Assembly (NCBI RefSeq): GCF_019039035.1
Contig: NZ_JAHNZT010000018.1
Span: 1 to 64,000, forward strand
DNA length: 64,000 bases
Source of the DNA: Citreicoccus inhibens
Lineage (GTDB): Bacteria > Myxococcota > Myxococcia > Myxococcales > Myxococcaceae
Reading direction: 5' to 3'
Shown: one piece after another, positions 24,908 through 34,403 of the stretch
Position numbering within the stretch: the stretch's first letter is position 1
Layout: every line of letters starts with the position of its first letter
The notes under the pieces: model-generated
The model's input: the letters and a program-made list of their open reading frames with translations, nothing else
Told to the model about the DNA's origin: nothing
Database searches by the model: none
Position numbers and translations under genes: made by a program

Positions 24908-26857
24908 TCACGGAGGCGAGCCGCCCGACTCCGTGACGGGCTGCACCGCCGAGTGCGCGCGAACCGGGAGCGAGACGCGAAAGGTGGAGCCTCGCCCCAG
25001 CTCGCTCTCCACCCAGATGCGTCCGTCGTGGCGCTCGATGATGTCTCGGCAGATGTAGAGCCCCAGGCCCAACCCCCCGAAGCCCGACACGGGCGAGTTG
25101 TGCGCCCGGAAGAACCGGGTGAACAGACGCGCTTGCTCCTCGGAGGGAATCCCGATGCCCGAGTCCGTCACGGACAGCACGGCCGCGGTCCCCTCGCGCA
25201 CGAGCGAGATGCGCACCGCGCCGCCCAGCGGGCTGTACTTGATGGCGTTCTCCACCAGGTTGGACAACACCTGGGTCAGCCGGCCTCGGTCCCCCTGAAC
25301 GATGAGCGCTTCGCTCGGCGCCTCGTACGTCACCACGTGGCGTTCGCTCGCGTCGCGAAAGTCGGAGGACACGTCGCGCACCACGTCCTGGAGCGGCACG
25401 GGACCGCGCTGCATGTCCAGCCGCCCCGCCCCCACCAGGGATGCGTCCAGCAAGTCATTGACGAGCGACGCGAGCCGACGCACCTGACCGAGCGCCTTGT
25501 CCACGCGCTCGGGGGTGACGGGCTGGCCCGCGACGAGCGCGTTGCGCAACGACTGGAGCAGCAGGCGCAGGGGCGTCAGCGGCGTCTTGAGTTCATGCGA
25601 GGCGATGGAGAGGAAGTCGTCGCGCACCTGGATGGCCTCATGCGCTTCACGCAGGAGGCGCTCCCGCTCTCGGGCCGCGCGCACGCGCTGCGTGACGTCC
25701 CGGAAGCTCCACACGCGCCCGGTGAGGACGCCGCCGTGGCGCTGCGGCTGCGACGAGCGCTCCATCACCCGTCCATCGTTCAACTCGATGATGTCGAAGC
25801 TGTCCGCGTCCGGCGTCTCGTACAGCGCGCGCACGCGGGCGACGAACTGCTCCGGGTCCCTCACCTGCGCACGCGCCGTCTCCAGCATCCGCGCGTCCTG
25901 CCCCACCGTGAGCAGATCCTCGGACACGCCCCACATGCGCTGGAAACGGCGGTTGTAGGCCGTCAGTCGCCCCTCGCGGTCCACCACGAGGAGTCCGTCC
26001 GTCGTGGCGTCGAGCGTGGCCTCCAGCAAGGACACGGTGCGCTCCAAGCGCTCCTGCGCGCCCCGCTGCTGGGTGACGTCCACCATGATGCCGCGCAGGC
26101 GGTGAGGCCGCCCCGCGTCCGTCAGCACGGTGACCAGGTCTCGCAGCCACACCACGCGGCCGTCGGCGGTGAGCATCCGATACTCGAACTCGTGCGGCAG
26201 ACACCGCTCGGCCGACTCGCGGCAGAACGACGCGGCCCAGTCCCGGTCATCCGGGTGCAGGTGCTTCACCCAGAAGCTCGGATCCTCGATCCACTGGCGC
26301 GCGGGATAGCCGAGCAGCCGCTCCGCCTGCTGACTCACGAAGGTGAAGTGGAAGCTCGCGTCGGCCTCCCACACGATGCCATCGATGCTGTCGATGAGCT
26401 CTTCCAGCTCGCGCCTCGCGCGCGTGAGTTGAAGCTCGGCGACCTCACAGCGCGCCGTGGCCGGGTCGGGATCCAACGCGGTGTCCCCCGCGCCCAACAC
26501 CTGCACCATGCCCAGCACCTGTCCCGCGTCGTCCGCCCCCTCCACGAGGCTGAGCGCGATGGACAGCCGCAGCACGCCGCCCTCGGGGCACGTCACGCGC
26601 ACCTCCACCGTCCGCGGGGCACGCGAGGCCACGGCCGAACGCCACGTGTCTCGCAGAGCGGGCAGGTCCCTCGGGTCCACGATGCGCTCGAGCAGCGCGG
26701 GCTCCCAGGCCTCGCCGTCGCGGCGGCCGAGCACCTGGGCGAGCGAGCGGCTCAGCCAGCGCAGGCGCGGCGGCTCGCGCTCGCCCATCCACAGCAGGGG
26801 CGCCACGGGGGGAAGCGGCACGGAGGGGCTCACGCTGTCCGACGGTGTTCCGCTCAT
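24908..26857 (-). CDS. Cytoplasmic PAS-domain sensor histidine kinase
   Basis: This 649-residue kinase has no membrane span. Three PAS-type regions are visible: about 22-125, about 150-265 (with a PAC-like GRVVWLRDLVTVL end) and about 275-390. They are followed by HisKA with the phosphoacceptor His421 in SIASHELKTPLTP, and a HATPase_c domain showing NLVENAIKYSP, DSGIGIP and GLGLGLYIC. The ATG at 26857 has AGGAGG at ideal spacing, which rules out the longer frame. No response regulator is adjacent, so it is an orphan kinase, as is common in myxobacteria. The 280 bases between 24627 and 24908 contain only the hairpin above. Confidence 0.93.
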   Translation of the reverse strand: MSGTPSDSVSPSVPLPPVAPLLWMGEREPPRLRWLSRSLAQVLGRRDGEAWEPALLERIVDPRDLPALRDTWRSAVASRAPRTVEVRVTCPEGGVLRLSIALSLVEGADDAGQVLGMVQVLGAGDTALDPDPATARCEVAELQLTRARRELEELIDSIDGIVWEADASFHFTFVSQQAERLLGYPARQWIEDPSFWVKHLHPDDRDWAASFCRESAERCLPHEFEYRMLTADGRVVWLRDLVTVLTDAGRPHRLRGIMVDVTQQRGAQERLERTVSLLEATLDATTDGLLVVDREGRLTAYNRRFQRMWGVSEDLLTVGQDARMLETARAQVRDPEQFVARVRALYETPDADSFDIIELNDGRVMERSSQPQRHGGVLTGRVWSFRDVTQRVRAARERERLLREAHEAIQVRDDFLSIASHELKTPLTPLRLLLQSLRNALVAGQPVTPERVDKALGQVRRLASLVNDLLDASLVGAGRLDMQRGPVPLQDVVRDVSSDFRDASERHVVTYEAPSEALIVQGDRGRLTQVLSNLVENAIKYSPLGGAVRISLVREGTAAVLSVTDSGIGIPSEEQARLFTRFFRAHNSPVSGFGGLGLGLYICRDIIERHDGRIWVESELGRGSTFRVSLPVRAHSAVQPVTESGGSPP

Positions 26858-26983
26858 GGCCCCTCCTTTCCTGGGACGTGATGTCCGGCGGCATGGGCTC
26901 CCTGGAGAAACACCGCGCACCTCCGGGCCGCACCTTAGAACCCAGGACTCCGCGCGCCGCGCCGAGGCCCAGGCGAGCAGCCG

Positions 26984-27898
26984 TCAGGGGGCGGAGGGGG
27001 AGCGGCCCTGGTACTGCAGCAGCTCCTTGTCGAAGAGCTCCGACGAGAAACCGACGACGAGGCGCCCCCCGAAGTCGGTGATGGGGACCCCATCGTAGGT
27101 CACCTGGGCTTGGAGCCGCTTGTTGCGCAGCTCCTGGCGCGCGGCGGGGTCCCTGCTGACGTCCTTCTGGAGGAAGGGGATGTGCTTGGACGTGAGGAAG
27201 GTCACGGCATCGCGACACACGTTGCACCCTCCGGCGACGTAGAGGACGACGGCGCGATGGGCAGGTCCCGCGGCGCCCTGCTCTGGCCCCTGCCCCTTCG
27301 GCGCATCCGCCGCGGCGTCCTGCGCCGCGGCGAGGTGCGCGTCCATGGCCTCCAGTTGTCCGCGGGCCTTCTTGGTCGTCGACTCCTGCGCGGCCGCGTC
27401 CTTGCGGAGCGCGCGCCACCGCGCCTGGGCCGGCCTGGCCAGTGACGGGGGGACCTCCGCGGACAGCAGCGAGAGCACGCGAGACCACTCCGCCTCGCCG
27501 CTGGCGATCTCCGCCCGCAGCAGGCGCGCGGCGGGCGCGGAGTTCGTCACGCGCAGCCACTTCTCGCACGCGTCCTCCGCGGAGGAGATCTGCTTCTCCG
27601 CGAAGTAGGCGCGCGAAGCCACCTCGAGCGCGGCGGGCTGCTCCGCGTCGTAGCGCAGCGACATCTGCGAGAACTGCAGCGCGAGCATGGTGTCCTTCTT
27701 CGCGAGCGCGGCGCGGCTCGCGTCCGCGAGCACCCCCGCGGCGGGGGCGCGCTCCTCGGCGGACAACGTCTGCCCATCCAGCGCGAAGAGGACGTCGTCG
27801 AGGTGGCCCTTCTTGAGATGCCCCCGAGCAACGTCCACGGGCGAGGCCGCGAGCACGGGAGCAGCGAGCGACAGCAACAGCACGAGTGCAAGGCGCAT
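26984..27898 (-). CDS. Exported protein with helical-repeat N-terminus and glutaredoxin domain
   Basis: This 304-residue protein has a signal peptide (about 1-17, ending VLA). Its alpha-helical TPR-like region spans about 19-150, a coiled linker follows to about 210, and a glutaredoxin-type thioredoxin fold ends the chain. The redox motif is CNVC in AGGCNVCRDAVTFL, followed by the strand and cis-Pro part VTYDGVPITDF. Glutaredoxin folds outside the cytoplasm are unusual, since glutathione is cytoplasmic, so a thiol-disulfide role in the periplasm is more likely. The NmrA-like gene ends 12 bases upstream on the same strand, which suggests one transcript. Confidence 0.8.
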   Translation of the reverse strand: MRLALVLLLSLAAPVLAASPVDVARGHLKKGHLDDVLFALDGQTLSAEERAPAAGVLADASRAALAKKDTMLALQFSQMSLRYDAEQPAALEVASRAYFAEKQISSAEDACEKWLRVTNSAPAARLLRAEIASGEAEWSRVLSLLSAEVPPSLARPAQARWRALRKDAAAQESTTKKARGQLEAMDAHLAAAQDAAADAPKGQGPEQGAAGPAHRAVVLYVAGGCNVCRDAVTFLTSKHIPFLQKDVSRDPAARQELRNKRLQAQVTYDGVPITDFGGRLVVGFSSELFDKELLQYQGRSPSAP

Positions 27899-27910
27899 GG
27901 CGTGCGCAGA

Positions 27911-28819
27911 CTAGGCCAGCGCCTCACCTCGCGCAGCAGGCACGTGAACGGCCGCGGACAGGTCCGCGGTCCCCCCGAGGAAGTCTCGAGAGTGCGCCTG
28001 GCACCACGCCTCGAAGCTGCGCGGACGCTGGCCCGTCATCTGTTCAACGGTGGGTGTCACCACCGCTGCCCTGCCTGCTCTGACCTGAGCGGAATCCTGC
28101 ACCACCGCCTCCGCGACCAACTCCGGGCAGCCCGTCTTGCGAAGGAGCGAAGCAGCGGCCTCCACCGACAGGTTCACCCCGCGCAGTGGACGACCCAGCG
28201 CGGCGGACAGGATGCGCACCTGCTCGCCCACGCTCAGCAGCTCGGCACCGGTGAGTTCGTACGTCCTGCCCTCGTGGCCCGGCGTGGTCAGCGCGGTGGC
28301 CGCGACGCGGGCGATGTCGCTCGCGTCGATGGGGGCGACCCGGCCGTCTCCCGTGAAATGGTACACGGCGCCCTCCGCGCGGATGGAGGCCGCCCACTGG
28401 AGCGCGTCCGACATGCAGGCGCCCGGACGAATGGCGGTCCACGCCAGCCCCGAGGTCTCCAGCAGTTGCTCGCGCTCGCGATGCCACTGCCCCAACAAGG
28501 ACAGCGGCGCCATGCCCGCCGACAGCGCGGACAGCGTCACCACGTGCCGCACGCCGGAGTGCTTCGCCGCCTCCAACGCGTGCGCCGCGGGCACCAGCGT
28601 GGGCCCCGACGTCTGGAGCAACAGCCGCTCCACGTCGCGCATGGCGACGCGCAGCGAGTCCGGCCGCCCCAGGTCACCGCGCGCCACCTCCACCCGCGCG
28701 TCCAGCCCCGCCGGCCGCGCGCCGTCCCGGCTGAGCACGCGGACGCGCTCACCCGCCGAGAGCAACTGCGTGACGACGGCGCGCCCCACGCGGCCCGTCG
28801 CGCCCGTTACGAGAATCAT
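27911..28819 (-). CDS. NmrA/NAD(P)-binding atypical SDR protein
   Basis: This 302-residue protein starts at ATG 28819 after GAGGTGG. The N-terminus MILVTGATGRVGRAVV is the GxxGxxG dinucleotide loop of NmrA-like SDRs. ARGDLGRPDSL and TLSALSA strands follow. The canonical YxxxK catalytic pair is not seen, which is usual for NmrA-type regulators and for QOR2-like quinone reductases. It probably binds NADP and senses redox state or reduces a quinone. The upstream acyl-CoA dehydrogenase gene lies 121 bases away on the same strand, while the glutaredoxin gene follows closely. Confidence 0.88.
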   Translation of the reverse strand: MILVTGATGRVGRAVVTQLLSAGERVRVLSRDGARPAGLDARVEVARGDLGRPDSLRVAMRDVERLLLQTSGPTLVPAAHALEAAKHSGVRHVVTLSALSAGMAPLSLLGQWHREREQLLETSGLAWTAIRPGACMSDALQWAASIRAEGAVYHFTGDGRVAPIDASDIARVAATALTTPGHEGRTYELTGAELLSVGEQVRILSAALGRPLRGVNLSVEAAASLLRKTGCPELVAEAVVQDSAQVRAGRAAVVTPTVEQMTGQRPRSFEAWCQAHSRDFLGGTADLSAAVHVPAARGEALA

Positions 28820-28940
28820 CGTCCACCTCGCAGCTTGTCCACGCCGGCATCCTCGGGGGCGTGCGTGAAGCCAACCCCCTGAGGCGTGTGAAGAAATGCA
28901 AAGCGACGGGCGCTCTCCCACGAAGGCGCGGCGGCCTGCG

Positions 28941-30086
28941 TCAGAACGCGAAGGTGCGCGCGATGATCTCCTTCATGACCTCGGAGGTGCCGCCCCCGAT
29001 GGTGAGCATGCGCGCGTCGCGCCACGCGCGGGCCACGGGCGTCTCCTCCACGTAGCCCATGCCGCCGTAGAACTGCTGACAGTCATAGGCCACGCGCTGG
29101 GCCAGCTCGCTGGTGAGCAGCTTGGCCATGGAGATCTCCTTCACGGGCTTGGCCTTGCGGCTGCGCTCATACAGGTCCACCGCGTGGTAGGTCAGGCGCC
29201 GCGCGGCCTCCAGCATCGTCAGGTGCTCGACGAACTTGTGGCGCCACACCTGGAAGTCGATCAACCGCTGACCGAAGGCCTCTCGCTCGCGGCCGTATCG
29301 CAGCGCGTCCTTCAAGAGCCACTCCATCACCGCCACCGTGTTGAGCGCCGTCACGAGGCGCTCCGAGTGGAAGCTGCTCATGATGTACGAGAAGCCGTCG
29401 TTCTCGCGGCCGAGCACGTAGCGCGCGGGGATGCGGCAGTCCTCGAAGTAGAGGAGGGCCATGTCCGACGCGCGCTGCCCTACCTTCTCCAGCTTGCGCG
29501 ACACCTGGAAGCCCTTCACATCCGTGGGGAACGTCACCAGCGAGATGCCCGAGGCACCCGGGCCGCCCGTGCGCACCGCCAGCACGAGGAAGTCCGCGCT
29601 CGCGCCGTTGGTGATCCACGCCTTCGAGCCGTGAATGACGTAGTCGTCGCCGTCTCGCCGCGCGGTGGTGCGCAGCTGCGCCAGGTCCGAGCCGGCGCTC
29701 GACTCACTCATCGCCAGCGCGGCGATGCGCTCCCCGCGGAGCGCGGGCGCGAGGAACTCGCGCTGCTGCTCATCCGTGCCCAGCTCGTTGAGCACCGGCG
29801 TGGCCATCTGCCCTTGCACCAGCAGCGCCATGCTCACGCCCGCGTTCTGACTGCGCGCCAGCTCCTCCGCGAACGCCGCCACGTACCAGTAATCCAGACC
29901 GCTGCCCCCATGGCGCGGATCATGGTTGATGCCGAAGAGCCCCAGCGCGCCGCACTTCGCGAACACGTCGCGCGGGAAGCTCCCCGCCCGGTCCCACTCC
30001 AGCGCGTGGGGCGCCAGCTCCCGCTCCACGAACTGCCGCACCGTGCGGCGGAAGGCGTCGTGCTCCGGGGTGAACCGCTCGTGCAT
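28941..30086 (-). CDS. Acyl-CoA dehydrogenase
   Basis: This 381-residue flavoprotein catalyses alpha,beta-dehydrogenation of an acyl-CoA thioester. It shows the FAD-binding ALAMSESSAGSDL and ITNG segments, the substrate-side FEDCRIPA, and the C-terminal YGGMGYVEETPVARAWRDAR, where the second Glu of VEETP aligns with the catalytic base. The IGGGTSEV FAD-loop follows. The ATG at 30086 has AAGGA upstream. It is a stand-alone gene with an inverted repeat in front. Its acyl specificity cannot be told; branched-chain or short-chain acyl-CoA is likely. Confidence 0.93.
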   Translation of the reverse strand: MHERFTPEHDAFRRTVRQFVERELAPHALEWDRAGSFPRDVFAKCGALGLFGINHDPRHGGSGLDYWYVAAFAEELARSQNAGVSMALLVQGQMATPVLNELGTDEQQREFLAPALRGERIAALAMSESSAGSDLAQLRTTARRDGDDYVIHGSKAWITNGASADFLVLAVRTGGPGASGISLVTFPTDVKGFQVSRKLEKVGQRASDMALLYFEDCRIPARYVLGRENDGFSYIMSSFHSERLVTALNTVAVMEWLLKDALRYGREREAFGQRLIDFQVWRHKFVEHLTMLEAARRLTYHAVDLYERSRKAKPVKEISMAKLLTSELAQRVAYDCQQFYGGMGYVEETPVARAWRDARMLTIGGGTSEVMKEIIARTFAF

Positions 30087-30138
30087 GGTGCGAGTCCTTG
30101 GGGACAGGGTCCGCCCGACTCGCGCGATATTAGTCGTG

Positions 30139-30156
30139 CCTGACGGGTTCGTCAGG
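30139..30156. promoter_or_regulatory. Inverted repeat upstream of acyl-CoA dehydrogenase gene
   Basis: CCTGACG-ggtt-CGTCAGG is a perfect 7-base inverted repeat with a 4-base centre, 53 bases before the start codon at 30086. Such TGAC/GTCA repeats are typical of TetR-family operators in fatty-acid genes, but no TetR gene lies in the window. A hairpin is the alternative. Confidence 0.35.
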
Positions 30157-30215
30157 ACTTGATGGACCCGCCGCCCTGGCACCCGCGTGGGGGGCCAAGG
30201 GCGCGCGGGGCCGCG

Positions 30216-31055
30216 TCAGAACGGGAGCCAGACGATGCGCAGGCCCATGGTGAAGAGCGCGTGGAAGCCGTCCTTCACGGCGGACACCTGGCTCTCGATG
30301 GGCTCGGTGTTGGGGACGCTCAACGTCACCGTCTGCGTGCCGGTGCGCACGGTGTAGCTGCCCACCGAGGCCGTGAAGATGGGGCCCGCCGCCACATAGC
30401 GACCGAGCCGGAGGTCACCGCCAAAGGAGAGCCGCGCGAAGGTGGGGCCTCGGTCGGTGACGTGCGTCTCCAGCTTCGCGGGCACCGCGCCCACGCCGGC
30501 CACGGGCACGGTGATGTCCCCCTTCACGCGGCTCTTGAGGAACTCCATGCCCACGCCCAGCCCCACCCACGGGTCGAACATGCCGAGCGCGAAGTGGTAG
30601 CGGGCCTCGACGCCGAAGCGCCATTGCCACGTGGAGCAATCAAACCCATCAGGACAGGAGAGCGGATTGCTCTTGGTGAAGACGGGCTCGTAGGAGCCGT
30701 AGGCCCCGCCGTACAGGTGCGGCGTGGCGCGGTAGCCCACCTCCAGGAGGATGGGCAGCGAGGCCTTCGCGGCGTCGGTGATCTTGAGGTTCTCCAATTG
30801 GCCCGTGCGCGACGTGCCGTCCTTGTAGACGTAGCCCGCGCCCAGGCCGCCGTTCACGCTGAGCGCCATCTGGAAGCCGGTGGTGTTCTTGATGGCCTCG
30901 ATGCGGGCCGCCTTGATGCGGGCCTCCATGCTCGTGGCATCGGCTCCGGGTGGAGCCCCTTGCGCCTCCTGGCTCTCTTGGGCCGCCGCGGATGCGGCGA
31001 ATCCCAGCGTGAACAGCACCGACAGCGTCCAGCAAAGCCTTGCAGTCCTCGGCAT
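30216..31055 (-). CDS. Outer-membrane beta-barrel-like protein
   Basis: This 279-residue exported protein has a signal peptide ending around AAAQ (about residue 26). A short helix follows. The mature remainder shows alternating strands with aromatic ends, such as ALSVNGGLGAGYVY, GVEARYHFALG, VGLGVGMEF and GLRIVWLPF. The final Phe is the usual C-terminal signature for outer-membrane insertion. Two cysteines near SCPDGFDCS may form a loop disulfide. It resembles OmpA/Ail-size barrels but no family is certain. The ATG at 31055 has GGAGGGG upstream. Confidence 0.75.
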   Translation of the reverse strand: MPRTARLCWTLSVLFTLGFAASAAAQESQEAQGAPPGADATSMEARIKAARIEAIKNTTGFQMALSVNGGLGAGYVYKDGTSRTGQLENLKITDAAKASLPILLEVGYRATPHLYGGAYGSYEPVFTKSNPLSCPDGFDCSTWQWRFGVEARYHFALGMFDPWVGLGVGMEFLKSRVKGDITVPVAGVGAVPAKLETHVTDRGPTFARLSFGGDLRLGRYVAAGPIFTASVGSYTVRTGTQTVTLSVPNTEPIESQVSAVKDGFHALFTMGLRIVWLPF

Positions 31056-31291
31056 GCGCCCCTCCGTGAGCAGAGCGGCAGCGACTGTGGGCGCGCCATG
31101 GAAGGCAAGGGAAGGCGAAGAAGGGCTCAGCGTTGGAGGACGACAGTGGCCGCGCTCACAACGTCAAACACTGTAGCAATCTGGCCCGCAAAACCAACGG
31201 GTTGACCTGAGCGAGCCCAGAGGTCACCTTGCGCGCCCGACGCAAAGCCCGGGCATGACGCCCGAGCGCGCACCGTCGCGAGGAGCAGACC

Positions 31292-33403
31292 ATGGGCCAG
31301 CCCGAGCAGGAGCTCTCCGTGGAGGATCGCGCGCTCATCGCGGAGGAGGAGGCGCTGCTGGAGCGTGTGCGACAGGCCATCGGCCTCGCACGTCAGGCGG
31401 CGGCGGGGCGGGCGCTGGACACTCGCGGACTGGTGGCCCAGCTCCAGGTGCTCCGCGACGACGCGTCCACGGCCCACGAGGCGGACCTCCCGCACATCTT
31501 CACGCAGATGAACGAGGCCCGCGCGCTGATGGAGCGCCAGACGCCCGTCACGCTGCCGGACCCGCAGGCGCCCTACTTCGCGCACCTGCGCCTGGAGGGC
31601 GTCACCGGCGAGCGCGACTACCTGCTGGGCCGCACCACCTTCGCGGACGTGAGCGCGGGCGTGCGCGTCATCGACTGGCGCTTCGCCCCCGTGGCGCGCG
31701 TGTTCTACGGCTACGAGGAGGGCGACGCGTACGAGGAGTCCTTCGGGGACCGAATCTCCGAGGGCACCGTCACCGCGCGGCGGCTGGTGGTCATCGAGCG
31801 CGGCGTGTTGACGCGCGTGAGCGTGGGCGCGCGGGTGTTGGAGCGCGCCCCCGAGGGGGCGTGGCGGCGCGCGGGGATGGGCGCGGCGGCGCTGCTCGCG
31901 GGGGGCACGGGCAAGGCGGCGCGGCCCGAGTTCCTCGGCGTTGGCAAGGGCCAGGCCCTGAGCGCGGACGCCTTTGGCGTCACGGCGCTGCTGGACGCCG
32001 AGCAGTACGAGGCCGTCAGCACCGGCGCGGACGAGCCCCTCCTGGTGCTGGGCAGCGCCGGCAGCGGCAAGACGACGGTGGCGCTGCATCGGCTGGCGAA
32101 GATTGCCTTCGACGCGCCCGCGAAGTACCCGCCCGCGCGCACCCAGGTCATCGTCCCCGAGGAGGGGCTGGCGCGGCTGTCACGGCGCCTGCTCGCGCCG
32201 CTCGGACTGGGGCGCGTGTCCGTGCAGACGCTGGAGGCATGGTCGCTGGCGACGGCGCGCTCGGTGTTCAGCGTGCCGGGCATCAAGCTGGCCCCGGAGA
32301 CCCCCGCGCTCGTCTCGCGCCTCAAGCGCCACCCGGCCCTGCGCCGCGCGCTCGCGGCCCGCGTGGGTGTGCCGAAGAAGTCCACCTCGGTGACGCTGGA
32401 CCGCCTGCGCACGCGGCTGACCGACGCGTACATGGACCGCCGCTTCCTCGAGAGCGTGGTGACCGCGGCCCGGGGCGAGCTGCCGCTCACGGCCATCGAG
32501 GAGACGCTGGAGCACACCAAGCTCCAGCTCGCCGTGCCGCTCTCCCGCGCGCTCAAGGACTATGACCCGGAGAGCCTCGTCACCGTGGATGGCAAGTCCA
32601 TCGAGGCCGACACGCCGGACGCGCTCGCCGAGACGCTCGACCTGGATGACCTGCCCATCCTGATGTTCCTCAAGGGACAACACGGCCCGCTGGGCGCGGA
32701 CCGGGTGGCGCACATCGTGCTCGACGAGGCCGAGGACTTCTCGCTCTTCGAGCTGTATGTCGTGGGACAGCTCTTGGGCGAGGGGCGCAGCTGCACGCTG
32801 GCGGGCGACGAGATGCAGCAGACGACCTCGGGCTTCGCGGGCTGGTCCGCCGCGCTGGGCGAGCTGGACATCCGCGACGCCGCCACCTGTCGCCTGCAGG
32901 TGTCCTACCGTTGTCCCAAGCCCGTGGTGACGCTCGCGCAGCACGTGCTCGGGCCGCTGGCGCCCGCCGCGCCCGCGCGCCCCGGTCGAGATGGCGCGCC
33001 CGTGGGCTTCCACCACTTCCCGGACGAGGCGCAGACCTGGCTCTTCCTGGGCGACGCGCTGAGGGACCTGGTGCTGCGCGAGCCGCACGCCTCCGTGGGC
33101 GTCATCGCCAGCAGCCGAGACGCCGCCGAGTCGTTCTACCGCGTCATCGCCGACATGCCGTGGGCCCGGCTGGTGCGCGACGGCGAGTTCTCCTTCGAGC
33201 CCGGCGTGGACGTGACGGACGTGGACAACGTGAAGGGGCTGGAGTTCGACTACGTGCTCCTGCCCGACGTGACGGCGCGCGCCTACCCCAGCGAGGACGA
33301 TGCCCGCCGCCGGCTGCACGTGGCCGTCACCCGCACGTCCCACCAGCTCTGGGTGCTGTCGTCCGGCGTCCGCTCGCCGCTGGTGCGCCACTTCAGCCCC
33401 TGA
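31292..33403 (+). CDS. HelD/UvrD-like superfamily 1 helicase
   Basis: This 703-residue protein has a charged helical N-terminus (about 1-80) followed by a UvrD/HelD-type ATPase. Walker A is GSAGSGKTT at about 251-259. Motif II reads LDEAEDFS where DEAQD is usual, and AGDEMQQTT is motif III. VSYRCPKPV is motif IV-like and VKGLEFDYVLLPD motif V. VAVTRTSHQLWVL forms the end of motif VI. The N-terminal helical part and the overall length suit HelD, which binds RNA polymerase and frees it from stalled complexes, rather than a DNA-repair helicase. The ATG at 31292 has AGGAG upstream. Confidence 0.8.
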   Translation: MGQPEQELSVEDRALIAEEEALLERVRQAIGLARQAAAGRALDTRGLVAQLQVLRDDASTAHEADLPHIFTQMNEARALMERQTPVTLPDPQAPYFAHLRLEGVTGERDYLLGRTTFADVSAGVRVIDWRFAPVARVFYGYEEGDAYEESFGDRISEGTVTARRLVVIERGVLTRVSVGARVLERAPEGAWRRAGMGAAALLAGGTGKAARPEFLGVGKGQALSADAFGVTALLDAEQYEAVSTGADEPLLVLGSAGSGKTTVALHRLAKIAFDAPAKYPPARTQVIVPEEGLARLSRRLLAPLGLGRVSVQTLEAWSLATARSVFSVPGIKLAPETPALVSRLKRHPALRRALAARVGVPKKSTSVTLDRLRTRLTDAYMDRRFLESVVTAARGELPLTAIEETLEHTKLQLAVPLSRALKDYDPESLVTVDGKSIEADTPDALAETLDLDDLPILMFLKGQHGPLGADRVAHIVLDEAEDFSLFELYVVGQLLGEGRSCTLAGDEMQQTTSGFAGWSAALGELDIRDAATCRLQVSYRCPKPVVTLAQHVLGPLAPAAPARPGRDGAPVGFHHFPDEAQTWLFLGDALRDLVLREPHASVGVIASSRDAAESFYRVIADMPWARLVRDGEFSFEPGVDVTDVDNVKGLEFDYVLLPDVTARAYPSEDDARRRLHVAVTRTSHQLWVLSSGVRSPLVRHFSP

Positions 33404-33502
33404 GCGTCAGCCCTGGAGGGGCCCGTCCGGGCAGGCGGGCGCCGGCCGTTCCGATGCACAAAGACGCGCCCGAACGGTCCAGGGCGTGCACAATCTCGGG
33501 GC

Positions 33503-34390
33503 ATGAACGTCACGCTCGAGCAGGCCCGCGCATTGGACGCGCTCGCCCGGCACCAGACCTTCGCCGCCGCGGCCGAGGCGCTGCACAAGGGCCACACCGC
33601 GGTGCTGTACGCGCTGCGGACCCTGGAGGAGCAGACGGAGCTGGTGCTGCTGGACCGGCGGGGCTACCGGACGCGGCTGACGCCCGCGGGGGAGCGGGTG
33701 CTGGAGCACTGCCGCCGGCTGCTGGCGGCCGAGCGCGAGTTGGCGGCGGCCTGCGCGGAGATTCGCTCCGGCTGGGAGCCCAGCCTGCGCGTCATCTTTG
33801 ACGGCATCTTCCCCGCCGAGCCCGTGCTGCGCGTGGTGAAGCAGCTGCGGGCCGAGGGCGCGGGCACGCGCTTCCACGTGTCCACCGAGTTCCTCGCCGG
33901 CGTGGAGGCGGCCTTCACCCGCGACGAGGCGGACCTCATGGTGTCGCTCCTGCCGCCCTCGCTGCCGGGCCTGCGCTCCTACGCCCTGCCCGTGCTCAAG
34001 GCGGTGCTGGTCGCGCACCGAGACCACCCGCTGGCCCGCCGTCGCGGCCCCCTGCGCGACGAGGACCTGGAGCCTCACCTGCTGCTCACCGTGCGCGGCT
34101 CCGACCCGCGCCTCCAGCTGAGCACCGGCCCATTGGAGACGCGCTCCACCGTGCACCTCAACGACTTCGCGTCCAAGAAGGCCGCCATCATGGAGGGGCT
34201 CGGGTTCGGCTGGTTGCCGGAGCATCTGGCCGGGCGCGAGCTCAAGCGCGGCGTGCTGCGCGCGCTCAAGCTCCCCGGGGGCGCCATCCATGCCTTCCAG
34301 CCTCGGCTGCATCACCGCGCGGCCACGCACCCGGGGCGCGCCGCCAGCCGCATGGTGCGCGCGCTCACCGGCGAGGAGCCCGTGACGTGA
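33503..34390 (+). CDS. LysR-family transcriptional regulator
   Basis: This 295-residue protein has the LysR winged helix at its N-terminus: LEQARALDALARHQTFAAAAEALHKGH with TAVLYALRTLEEQ and LLDRRGYRTRLTPAGE. The effector-binding domain follows from about residue 90. The DNA-binding helix reads HKGHTAVLYAL rather than the usual HISQSAVS-type segment, which is still acceptable. The gene is 100 bases after the HelD-like gene. It faces the minus-strand gene at 34404, whose stop lies 13 bases beyond its own. Its target is unknown; no divergent target gene lies upstream. Confidence 0.92.
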   Translation: MNVTLEQARALDALARHQTFAAAAEALHKGHTAVLYALRTLEEQTELVLLDRRGYRTRLTPAGERVLEHCRRLLAAERELAAACAEIRSGWEPSLRVIFDGIFPAEPVLRVVKQLRAEGAGTRFHVSTEFLAGVEAAFTRDEADLMVSLLPPSLPGLRSYALPVLKAVLVAHRDHPLARRRGPLRDEDLEPHLLLTVRGSDPRLQLSTGPLETRSTVHLNDFASKKAAIMEGLGFGWLPEHLAGRELKRGVLRALKLPGGAIHAFQPRLHHRAATHPGRAASRMVRALTGEEPVT

Positions 34391-34403
34391 CGCGGGCGCG
34401 GGC

